A DNA stretch of 45,000 bases from Halisarca cf. caerulea (taxonomy: Eukaryota; Porifera; Demospongiae; Chondrillida; Halisarcidae). Below, piece by piece: positions 1-45,000 of this stretch. Below the pieces are notes generated by a model. That model searched no databases, was not told where the DNA came from, and was given only the letters and a program-made list of their open reading frames with translations. A program made the position numbers and the translations under genes. The stretch spans positions 1,160,756 through 1,205,755 of the forward strand of contig CAUJGJ010000135.1 in the NCBI GenBank assembly GCA_963170055.1, given 5' to 3'. The number at the start of each line of letters is the position of its first letter. The stretch's first letter is position 1.

Positions 1-534
1 ACCACACCATTCCCTATAGGGAGACATGACACCACACCATTCCCTATAGGTAGACATGACACCACACCATCCTCTACAGGTAGACCTGACACCACACCAT
101 CCCCTACAAGTAGACCTGACACCACACCATCCTCTACAGGTAGACATGACACCACACCATCCTCTACAGGTAGACATGACACCACACCATCCCCTACAGG
201 TAGACCTGACACCACACCATCCTCTACAGATAGACCTGACACCACACCATCCTCTACAGGTAGACCTGACACCACACCATCCCCTACAGGCAGACCTGAC
301 ACCACACCATCCCCTACAGGTAGACCTGACACCACACCATCTCCTACAGGTAGACCTGACACTACACCATCCTCTACAGGTAGACCTGACACCACACCAT
401 CCTCTACAAGTAGACCTGACACCACACCATCCCCTACAGGTAGACCTGACACCACACCATCCTCTACAGGTAGACATGACACCACACCATCCCCTATAGG
501 TAGACACGACACTACACCATCCCCTACAAGTAGA
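1..534 (+). repeat. 30-bp minisatellite before IBTK-like exon 1
   Basis: About 18 copies of ACCACACCATCCYCTACAGG TAGACCTGAC. The unit is a multiple of three, giving a spurious decapeptide frame (TPHHPLQVDL). Each unit contains CTCTACAG|GTAGAC, a splice acceptor joined directly to a donor-like sequence. The array runs up to the presumed acceptor of the first visible exon. Confidence 0.95.
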
Positions 535-7571
<7,037 letters not shown>

Positions 7572-9708
7572 ACAGCCTGGCACTGAACTTCAGGGTAAAC
7601 GAATTTGTTAGGGTTGTTTTTATTTTACAGGAAAAATGTGTATTCTTTATCATATTGGAATTTTGTGTGTGTTTGCAGTTTATGTACATATGAATCCTCA
7701 CAGACTAGCCTAAGGATAAAAGGCCTCACTGGTTCTATGTGTTTATAGAGATTTTGTATAATATCTGCAGTATTTGATTTCTGTCCATAGCACACAAACT
7801 ATGCATGTCTTTTAAAGAGACGTATTATAAAGAATTGTAGACTCTTCCCACATGCATGTGCTTATAATAACAGCACTAGCACGTGATGGTGACCCTGCAT
7901 GTGTGATGTCATGCCAGCTGCATGTGATGTTATTAATTTCCAGTGGCCATAAGACCAACTCAGCCTGTTAGGTTACGGTGTGGTTGGAATCCCATACTTG
8001 TGGGTAGTAGTGTAATAACAGGAATACCTCAAGAACTTGTCCACAGGAAGTGTGTAGCTAGAACGTGCATGAGGAAGCTGTGGGTTCACCTGAGAAGTAA
8101 GGAGTGTGTGAAGTATAAATTTAAAGTCAATCTCATGCAACATGGTTATGAATGGGGGCTGCACAGGGACCAGGCGATCAAACTCTGAATTCGCTGATCA
8201 TGAATGAATGTTGTGCACTTTAATTTGCGAATTATAAAGCTACTAACTGTCTAGTGATCTTGCATGCAATCTTTCAATATACAGTCCATTTTACATGGTT
8301 GTCTAGTATATCAACGGCCATGTGCTTAAATTATATATTAAATTATTATATATATTTTCACAAGTTAATTTCAACACGAAGTAATAAAAAGAAACACAAG
8401 AATAATTAATAATTATTAGATATAATGTCTTATGTACTGGGTACCGATTTAGTTATATATAGCATGCAATATATACACGTGCACATGCATATACGATGGC
8501 AAACAGTAGCAATTCCACCTGCAAACAACATAATAATATTGTACAGGGAAGGGTATGTGGCATGCATCGATCAGCTGGAAGCGTTCCCGTCACATGTACA
8601 TGTCCAATCTAGCTGGATGACGAGTGAGCTGTTGAAGCATACATTATACTAGCTATTATACAGTGAACTTGCTTATATAGTAAGTATATAATATTATATT
8701 AATACCTGGTTTAGTACATATACTCCTGGAGTACTGTATACTCAATCCTTATTCTGTCCCTGTGTACCTCATACGTACATGCATGCACATAAACCCTGAT
8801 AGTAATTAATCCCTCTGGTAATAGGTATAATTGAATCTGTTTTGCATGTGTGCTCTTTTGAGGTACATACCAAGCACGTTTAATTTCACTGTAATATTGA
8901 ATTAACATTAATTTTATTGATCATGAAAATGCACTAAAATTAATTTCATATTCACATTGCATGATTGTCTCGCGTACTCACAGATAACTGAATAATAAAT
9001 TACATTCTTGCAATATATTATACACAAAGTCAGGCATGTATATACTGCTATAAGAAAATTATAAAGGCTGAAATTCTTGTCCCACGATCGATGATAAAAC
9101 TGGTAAATTTAATACATTAATGATCTTAGATTGACATCCATCCTTTCAAACACAGGACAGCTTTGCTTTCTCTGTTAACATTTGCTTCAGTTGGGGGCAC
9201 CCCCTGTACACATACATACAAATATACACATTACATCAGTGCTGTATATGTATAAATAGGTTCCCCACTTTCTATGGATTGCACAATCTTAGACTCAATA
9301 GAAATTGCACAAGGCGAGCTTAGAATTTGAAGTTTGGTATGCAATCCCAGGTATAGCTATTTCTGAGCAATTTTAATCCTAATCCTAACTCGAATCCCAA
9401 CTCGAATCCGATATAACTCTAGCTGTCCATCATAGTTCAAAGGTAAATTTAGTTGCATTCCTAGGATTGCACAAATTTCGACAGCACCGAGCGTGACATG
9501 ACTACTGTGAGAGCTGAACTTCACTAACATGACATTGCATGGCATAAAACACAGGCAAAGTTGAAATCGATCTGTTGTATGTGAAAAGCTTTAAGGATGA
9601 CATTTCTGCACGGTTCCCATGACTGTGAGCCACAAAGTGGTTCTGCTGGATACGCAGTACACACAGTTTAACTCCTGTAGGGCATGATACCTGTTGTAGC
9701 TGATTAAT
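7572..9708. other. Convergent intergenic region, no gene recognised
   Basis: AT-rich sequence after the IBTK-like stop, which must contain its 3' UTR. A minor 81-codon frame at 7943-8188 has no recognised family. No strong repeat except degenerate AT tracts near 8320-8420 and 8660-8700. Confidence 0.5.
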
Positions 9709-10035
9709 CAGGGTTCTATCAAGTGGGGGGGGGGGGGGGGGGGGGAAGCTTTCACTCCAAACTCCCTATCTTTCACCCCCCCCCCCCCCAAAAAAAAAAT
9801 CCAACTGCAATACAAATTGCTATGAAGTAGGCCCTACTTGAGTGTCAAAATTTACCTTGAATTATCTAAAATGGCCTCAAATACAACCTGATATAACCAA
9901 AAAACTCAAATTTTCCCTAGGGGGCATGCCCCAAGACCCCTCTAGTTAAGTACATATACTCCTGCACTCCATAATATATTCGGTCGTGCACAAACACACA
10001 CACACATGTATACATACACACACACACACACACAT

Positions 10036-10085
<50 letters not shown>

Positions 10086-10501
10086 GAGAGACACACACAC
10101 ACACACACACACACACACTCGCATATACACACATCTATGCACATGTATACACACACACACACACACTCGCATATACACACATCTATGCACATGTATACAC
10201 ACAGGCACTCGTTTCACTGCTATAGAGAAGGCCCTACTTGAGTGTGAAAATCGGCCTTGAATGGTCTAAAATGGCTTCAACTGCAACATTATCTCACCTA
10301 AAAACTCGAATATTCCCTGGGGACATCACATATACATACATGTACCTGCCCCCCCCCACTATACTTTGTAATTATCCCCTCCCCCCCATCACCCTGCTAT
10401 ATACATACAATTAATACATGCATCAAATCTGTGTGTATATCTTGCACGACAGTCATTCACTGTAATACTCAAGCTTCCTCCCCCCCCTAGATAGAACCCT
10501 G
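9709..10501. mobile_element. 793-bp TIR element with 5-bp target duplication TTAAT
   Basis: The left end CAGGGTTCTATCAAGTGGGG and the inverted right end CAGGGTTCTATCTAGGGGGG are flanked on both sides by TTAAT (9704-9708 and 10502-10506). The interior has a G run, a C run, two diverged direct copies of a 100-bp segment beginning AGGCCCTACTTGAGTG (about 9829-9924 and 10230-10315) and CA/GA tracts, but no transposase. A 5-bp duplication with CAGGG ends suggests an hAT-like family with 5-bp targets. Confidence 0.8.
10010..10203 (+). repeat. CA/GA microsatellite with duplicated TCGCATATACACACATC block
   Basis: (CA)n, (GA)n and again (CA)n inside the TTAAT-flanked element; the block CTCGCATATACACACATCTA is repeated 46 bp apart. 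Confidence 0.9.
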
Positions 10502-10798
10502 TTAATGCATGGATGTGATGAAACTGTATCCATACACACTTGGTGGAGGGGGCTTAATGAGTGTGGTCTCTGCAGACAGGTTGTGTGCGTTGCTGTACGC
10601 ATATACGAAACTGATGCGGTCCATGGATTGGCCAACAGTGTCCTCAGTACCCGTGTGGTGACTGTGAACAGGTTTCAAAGGATCACTTTCACTAAGACAG
10701 TACATGCCTATGGAGACAGACCTACAGCATTCGCTCTTAATACTGGTAACATGCTAAAACTGGGTTGATACGCGGGTATGTTGGAATACACAAACATA

Positions 10799-10800
<2 letters not shown>

Positions 10801-10868
<68 letters not shown>

Positions 10869-10881
10869 ACATACACACACA

Positions 10882-10936
<55 letters not shown>

Positions 10937-10984
10937 TCACACAGGGTATTCTTATTCATATTTTGACACACATGTACACACATG

Positions 10985-11050
<66 letters not shown>
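10801..11050 (+). repeat. Two CA microsatellites
   Basis: (CA)n at 10801-10933 and 10987-11050 separated by about 50 bp of unique sequence. Confidence 0.95.
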
Positions 11051-11051
<1 letters not shown>

Positions 11052-11067
11052 CCATCTGAAGGTTTTA

Positions 11068-11095
11068 CTAGCCATAATTACAAAAATATGCTAAA
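11068..11095 (-). CDS. Candidate alternative last exon of YRDC (weak)
   Basis: If exon 4 is spliced at GGAGT|GTAAGT (phase 2), the minus strand here offers a strong acceptor (TTCTTCATTCTTTTCCAG) and a phase-compatible 28-nt frame reading LAYFCNYG then TAG. The length and ending would bring YRDC closer to its relatives, but the sequence is too short to prove anything. Confidence 0.2.
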
Positions 11096-11809
11096 CTGGA
11101 AAAGAATGAAGAACACCATTGGGACCCTAGAAACACAAGAAACACAAGGTGATTGGTCAACTACTGAAATGCCCCTGTCTGTCATAGCAACAAGGAACAA
11201 TTAGGTACACCTGTGTCAGACATCGCCATGGAGATGACTCGATTCATTTACACAGTTAGGATTCCATGACTACCAAGTCATGTGGCAGAATGAGGTATAT
11301 TACAATGTAGACATGAAGCCTTTACAGCTATGGTGTGTTTGGAAACACTGTTCTCAAGTGTGTGTTTCTTACAGGATGTTCCAGCTCCTAGTGGTATTAT
11401 CACCATCAGGTTTGATGATTTGAGATTGTGAAGAATTTACGTTTCTGAAGATTCCCAAATTACAAGGAAAAATCTTTGTTAGAAGCAGGACAACATCTCA
11501 TGTATGGGAGCATTGGTGTTGGGTCACTTGTACGAGTTAGCCCCAACACGTGCACACTGGACTTGTCTTGTATGTATGCAGTCAGCCTTTACAGAGGACC
11601 ACGTGTACATGGGGACCACTGCAGGCTAGCCTGTGGGTCACCTCAGTGACACTTTACACTTGTGCTGACTCAACACCTGTCTACAGAGACCACAATCACT
11701 AGGTCCTCGGGTGGACCTACTTGAGAGGATTCTTTGAATTGAGAAAGCTGTGTATGTCACAAAACATAGATGACAGATGCTGCTGGGAAACCTGTTGATA
11801 AAGACCACT

Positions 11810-12225
11810 TAAGAGACCACATCACAGTGGTCTTTGTAGACAGGTGGTTCACACACAGAGGTGTATGGTTCACTGTAGGGTGGCTCATGTACCAGATTAC
11901 AGTGGTCTCTGTAGACAGGTGGTTCACACACAGAGGTGTATAGTTAAATGTGGGGTGGCTCATGTACCAGATTGCAGTGGTCTCTGTAGACAGGTGGTTC
12001 ACACAGAGGTGTATGGTTCACTGTGGGGTGGCTCATGTACCAGATTACAGTGGTCTCTGGAGACAGGTGGTTCACACACTGAGATGTACAGTTCACTGTG
12101 GGTGGCTCATGTACCAGATTACAGTGGTCTCTGTAGACAGGTGGTTCACACACAGAGGTGTATGGTTCACTGTGGGTGGCTCATGTACCAGATTGCAGTG
12201 GTCTCTGGAGACAGGTGGCCCTTCT
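11810..12225 (+). repeat. 75-bp minisatellite, about 5.5 copies
   Basis: The unit carries GTGGTCTCTGTAGACAGGTG and then GTTCACACACAGAGGTGTAT and GGCTCATGTACCAGATT; spacing is 73-75 bp. The GTGGTCTCTGTAGACAGGT core also occurs singly near 10562 and 14224 and inverted near 11680, so the array probably grew from a dispersed element. Confidence 0.92.
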
Positions 12226-12575
12226 ATACAGGTGTCCTTCCTGACAGGTTTTACCATACCAATGTACAAACACAATACAATGCCTTGCTATACTCCTACC
12301 CAGTACACGGCAGTTTGCCCTCGCAGTATTATCGTGAACAGGGATGATTGTAAACCTGAAACTATTCCGATATTGAAAAGAAGGAAAGTATTCAGTCGAG
12401 GCATTTCACATTGTACGACAATAACAATTGAATTATTCAGATTGATTTGAGCAAATTGAGTTGTGTCCACACACACATGTGGCTACTGTGCTCACTGTGG
12501 GTCCAATCGTTAATTGATAATGACAAAATTCACACACGTACATGCGTACATAGGCTGTTCTTCAACGTAGCAATA

Positions 12576-12763
12576 CTGGTCAGACCTCACTTATCCACAC
12601 ACATCTGTTCTGGATGAAAGTGTGGACAAATTGAGGGAACTGGATAAATGAGGGAGCAGTAGTATAGTGTACAGGAGGATAATTGTAGATTAGTTCCAAT
12701 AAAAACTACTACAGAAGGTGAGGGAACTGGTTATCTGAGGTGCAGATAAGTGAGGTCTCACTG
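12576..12763. mobile_element. Pogo/Tigger-type MITE (CTTATCC family)
   Basis: TA-flanked; the left end has CAGACCTCACTTATCC, and the right end inverted reads CAGTGAGACCTCACTTATCT. Length 188 bp, in the convergent intergenic region. Confidence 0.75.
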
Positions 12764-12980
12764 TAAACTATGTATATCACGCAGCTGGGCACTGCCTATT
12801 CTCTACGTCATGCTCTAAACACTGAGGAAGGATTCACCCACAACATACGTACTTCATATTACTGTAGATTAGAGCATATACAATTACTCAAGAATAGTGT
12901 GCACACATATAATAATATGATATCATACGTACTCTAAGGGGAAGGACTAGAAGTATAGGACAGACTGATGTAGAGGCGAC

Positions 12981-13127
12981 TTACACTCCTTCTCTGACAA
13001 TGTGGAACTGTCCTCTGGTGGAAAGATCGATAACAGTGGATCCACGTCGATCCTCGGATCCACTGATCGGGCTGATAACTCCTCCATCCAAGATAAGGTC
13101 AATATCTGACCAGAGCTCCCGGAAATC
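12981..13127 (-). CDS. YRDC: YRDC exon 4 with stop
   Basis: Acceptor AACTGACAG|GAT. It reads DFRELWSDIDLILDGGVISP, then RRGSTVIDLSTRGQFHIVREGV and TAA. The end GGAGT|GTAAGT is also a good donor, so this may be an internal exon in some transcripts. Confidence 0.88.
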   Translation of the reverse strand, partial: DFRELWSDIDLILDGGVISPISGSEDRRGSTVIDLSTRGQFHIVREGV

Positions 13128-13235
13128 CTGTCAGTTATGTACAGTACACATGTATACATGAGTGATAAATGTACATACCAATCTATACAATACATACACA
13201 TGTACATATACCACACATTTTCTACCCAAATCACA

Positions 13236-13332
<97 letters not shown>

Positions 13333-15508
13333 ACATGCAACTTGCTCACTTCTGGTTGCAGTGAGCTTTTACCCTCACTGATGTTAGCACTAGTCAGAGC
13401 CAGAGGTTGTCCAGACAACTCCACAAGATTAACAATGGGAGGATAGTCTGGGATCCGAATGCCCACCAGCTCTGTTTTGGGGTTCAAGGAGGGATTTAGG
13501 CTGGGTTTTCTCTTGAATATGGTGGTCACTGGTCCAGGAAAGAGGTCTTTAAGAACATTGTCTTCTACAGTGATCTCTGCAACACTGCATTCAAAATGGG
13601 AAGTAGGACCATTTGCATGGTAAGTATACAGACCAGCATGTGACCTACGTAGAACTGTATGACAGCTACTCTCATACATGAATATTGTGTGTAGGTCCAG
13701 CTAAGAGATAAGGACACATACATGCATACATGTATGCATGTACATGTGTGTTAATGGATACCTGTGAATGACTACATGGAGACAGATTCCAATCCAATTT
13801 GCACTCAGTGAACCAATATGTCTTCCACAAGGGGACACCTACGTATGTATGTATAACTCTACACAACCACTACACACAGAGTAGTAAGCCCCCCCCCGCA
13901 TGCGCATGATTCTACATCATGCCATTGACTTCTAACAATCTGCATGTGCATGGCTTTGCATGACTATTTAGTAACAATTATTCTTCAAACTATGTTAACT
14001 TTTCGTTTAATTTACTTACTTTTCTTTTTTCTTCCCCCCCCCCCCCCTTGTTTGTACTGTTTGCAGGGAGCCTAGTGTAGTGGACATTGGCTAAAGGCTT
14101 CCCCTGAGTAAAGAAGCTTATCCTATCCTGTCCTATCCACTGCTCCCCCCCCCCCCCCCGGTGATATACTAACACATGGTATACCTGACTACAAGGATTA
14201 CACATTACATGATCCATTGATAGAGTGGTCTTTGCAGACAGGTTCCAAGAAAATTCTATCCTCACAAGAAGTGCCACATTCAGGCTGTGTACCTGTGAAA
14301 GTCTGCAATCGAAGAGACACAAATTGCAACTGGTTTGTAGGCTTGGCGTTTCTTGATGTCATAGACTCTCTGGATACCACTGTCGGATCCAACCAAGCAG
14401 GCTATCCCATAGAGAGTATCTGTGGGTAGAGCAACAATTCCACCTGACTTTAGGATCTCCGAGGCTTCCAACAGCGACTGAGACGACTTCTACAGCAGTA
14501 ACAGAAGTTACATGTGATGCTAGACAAAATTTAGTGCACCATCGATATTTGTACAATGCTGGCCTTATCACAATTAACATTCACTGCAACGGCATTCCCT
14601 AAGAGAAACTCAAAAGAATTTCTGTTCACATGTTTTCAACGCTCGCATACCCACTGGACTTCAACCCTCAGACGATGGTATTGCAACTTCTAGTGGTTCA
14701 AAGAAATGTTCAGGACAATAAATGTTCCCCGATCTGTGTATCTAGTTTCAAGCTAAGACTCACCATTCAGTTTGATTGACTGGTCTATTGAGGCCATACA
14801 CAAGAGGCCCACTATGGGAAAACTTTCATTTTGCATTTTTACACAGTTTGCGGGAATAATTATCTAAATATAATAATGACGTATTGAATACGTAAACTGA
14901 AAGAAACCTGTGTAGTGCTGCTAGTGTGTGCTCTAATTATAAACATTAGATGTGTTCCAGTCAGCAGTCAGTCGGCGTTGCATAGTTATACGGAGTATGT
15001 TTTAGTATCTATGACCATAGACACTAAAACATGACAATGCATACCACTCGGTATATAGAAGGATCCGAGTTATCCGTAGAAAGATTACAAAGAAATACAA
15101 CACCACGATCTGTGCCAAGTTGCTTCTATTGTCAATAACTCAGTGTATAACCAAAGGCTAAAGCATATCCACAGCTCGTCCTTCATTTATCGGTCTCTCC
15201 CCTCATCAGTCCCATGCTACAGCATAGATTCTTCACACTATACAACGTAGCATAGAGGGACTATGGCTACAACTAGCACTTATCTTGCTCTGTTTTAGTC
15301 TACTTACTATCCAGCGAGTTACCTTTTCATCACGGTCGATTCTACGTGTCTTGGTCATTCTCCAGGATTGAAGAAGAGTCCGTCCGATGAAGAGAATGCG
15401 AGATGACGCAGCTATCAGCGGAGCCCTCAATGGTGATGCTAACATGCATGAAAGTGGTGAAACAGGGGAATCCCCTATAGTGACGACCGGATATCCGCTC
15501 AGATTCAT
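12981..15508 (-). CDS. YRDC: YRDC, threonylcarbamoyl-AMP synthase (4 exons)
   Basis: Exons on the minus strand: 15508-15323, 14489-14293, 13584-13350 and 13127-12981, in total 254 residues plus TAA; the human protein is of similar size. The enzyme makes threonylcarbamoyl-adenylate from threonine, bicarbonate and ATP, which KEOPS (cytosol) or OSGEPL1 (mitochondria) uses for t6A37 in tRNA. Visible signature blocks: SGGIVALPTDTLYGIA (nucleotide/threonine pocket), DIKKRQAYKPVAICV, DLFPGPVTTIF, LVGIRIPDYP, PLALTSANISEG and GSTVIDLS. Phases are 0, 2 and 0 at the three junctions. The C-terminus (...FHIVREGV) is about 20 residues shorter than in vertebrates; an alternative last exon is listed separately. 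Confidence 0.93.
13234..13331 (-). repeat. TG (minus) / CA (plus) microsatellite in YRDC intron 3
   Basis: A 98-bp pure dinucleotide tract starting 18 nt after the YRDC exon 3 donor on the sense strand. Confidence 0.97.
13350..13584 (-). CDS. YRDC: YRDC exon 3
   Basis: Acceptor TTTTGAATGCAG|T, donor CCAGAA|GTGAGC. It encodes VAEITVEDNVLKDLFPGPVT, then the NPKTELVGIRIPDYP and LALTSANISEG blocks of the fold. A TG tract on the sense strand (13331-13234) begins 18 nt after the donor. Confidence 0.93.
14034..14159. repeat. Two C homopolymer runs around a GATAAG-like segment
   Basis: C runs at about 14034-14047 and 14145-14159 flank a segment with the direct repeat ATCCTATCCTGTCCTATCC. This may be a retrotransposed or mini-repeat remnant; nothing more can be said. 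Confidence 0.4.
14293..14489 (-). CDS. YRDC: YRDC exon 2
   Basis: Acceptor TGCTGTAG|AAG, donor TTTCACAG|GTACAC. It encodes KSSQSLLEASEILKSGG and continues through IVALPTDTLYG to SIADFH(S). It carries the ATP/threonine-binding P-T-D-T-x-Y-G motif and the KKRQAYKP basic segment. Confidence 0.92.
14997..15032. repeat. 36-bp palindrome in YRDC intron 1
   Basis: ATGTTTTAGTATCTATG, 2-bp spacer AC, then CATAGACACTAAAACAT: 16 of 17 positions pair. It could be the tip of a foldback element. Confidence 0.7.
15323..15508 (-). CDS. YRDC: YRDC exon 1, leader with two candidate starts
   Basis: The frame starts at ATG 15508 and ends at donor GAAAAG|GTAACT. Met22 (codon 15445-15443) begins a stretch rich in Arg, Ser, Ala and Leu with no acidic residue for over 30 residues (MLASPLRAPLIAASSRILFI...), typical of a mitochondrial presequence. 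Met51 would give a short leader. Alternative starts could serve both compartments. Confidence 0.75.
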
Positions 15509-15813
15509 GCACTTGTGAGGGTTCGTGGCGTCCGCGGAATGCCATTATGAGCTAGTCGTCTTGGAAGTATCTGTTCCTACTTTCTCGTTCGCTCTAAAGT
15601 GACTCTTCCCTTTAGATTTTAATGTAAGAGAGTCACTGATATTGATTGGAGTTACTCGCAGTTGAAGTTTAACATTGTTTCGTGTCTTTGGCGTGTATAG
15701 AGACCGTTTTAACACCCGGAAAAGCCGTTCAATTCACCATTGGATAGACGTCAGACCGTTTTTTTCTGCTCAGGATCACAAGTAGACTTCCCGCCCGTGA
15801 ACCTGCAGTAGTC
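15509..15813. promoter_or_regulatory. Putative bidirectional promoter of YRDC and the ROS1-like gene
   Basis: The two divergent start codons are 305 bp apart, so both promoters and 5' leaders must share this interval unless upstream exons exist. It has several CpG sites, a CCATTGG (inverted CCAAT-type) sequence near 15740, a GACGTCAG (CRE-like) sequence near 15748, and no tandem repeat or MITE, unlike nearly all other non-coding sequence here. No clear TATA box was seen. Confidence 0.55.
15598..15637. promoter_or_regulatory. Inverted AP-1-like pair in the shared promoter
   Basis: AGTGACTCT and AGAGTCACT are exact 9-bp inverted repeats separated by 22 bp. Each contains TGACTC/GAGTCA, the core of an AP-1/bZIP site. 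The symmetric placement between divergent genes suggests shared regulation, but no factor can be named. Confidence 0.35.
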
Positions 15814-44939
<29,126 letters not shown>

Positions 44940-45000
44940 GTGAGTGTGTGAGTGTAACGGAGAGACTCAAATGATAGGAAATGGCTCAGGAATAAACATA

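Noticed and set aside
56..499. 147-codon frame with decapeptide TPHHPLQVDL repeats
   Set aside because: The 30-bp unit lacks stops by chance. The frame differs from the following exon and ends before it, so it is intronic.
7943..8188. 81-codon open frame after the IBTK-like gene
   Set aside because: No family resemblance, no repeat of the frame elsewhere, length expected by chance.

Overview
The window looks like a fragment of a repeat-rich animal nuclear genome. Exons are short, phase-consistent and GT/AG-spliced, the genes are metazoan types, and there are no operons, bacterial genes or CRISPR arrays. An early-branching or marine invertebrate, possibly a sponge, is a weak inference; nothing seen fixes the species. 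Almost every long open frame is an artefact of a tandem repeat. The real coding sequence is about 4.4 kb, in 30 small exons.

Three genes can be assembled by hand. (1) About 535-7571, plus strand: the last seven exons of a gene whose C-terminus resembles IBTK (inhibitor of Bruton tyrosine kinase), encoding about 307 residues and ending at a TGA at 7569-7571. (2) 12981-15508, minus strand: a complete four-exon YRDC gene (threonylcarbamoyl-AMP synthase, tRNA t6A pathway, 254 residues). (3) 15814 to beyond 45000, plus strand: the 5' part of a ROS1/Sevenless-like receptor. Nineteen exons give 914 residues with a signal peptide and the order FN3, FN3, beta-propeller, FN3, beta-propeller, FN3. All 18 splice junctions agree in phase. 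The transmembrane segment and kinase lie outside the window. Genes 2 and 3 are divergent, with start codons 305 bp apart; genes 1 and 2 converge across 5.4 kb without a recognisable gene.

The rest is a dense layer of repeats. There are about fifteen short Tigger/pogo-type MITEs (CAGTGGAACCTC-like ends, TA duplications), two elements with clear 5-bp target duplications (TTAAT and CCTTT), an 868-bp inverted-repeat element inside a minisatellite, several near-perfect foldbacks, a SINE candidate, more than ten minisatellite families, very long TG/CA tracts, and many clusters of the palindromic TACGTA/TACATACGTA motif.

The observations most worth following concern repeats and splicing. An 18-bp minisatellite contains a splice acceptor-like CTACAG in almost every unit, and the true acceptor of receptor exon 14 looks like its last degenerate unit. 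All eight long dinucleotide tracts within 50 nt of a splice site follow one polarity: TG on the sense strand beside donors, CA beside acceptors. I found no convincing new protein-coding system.
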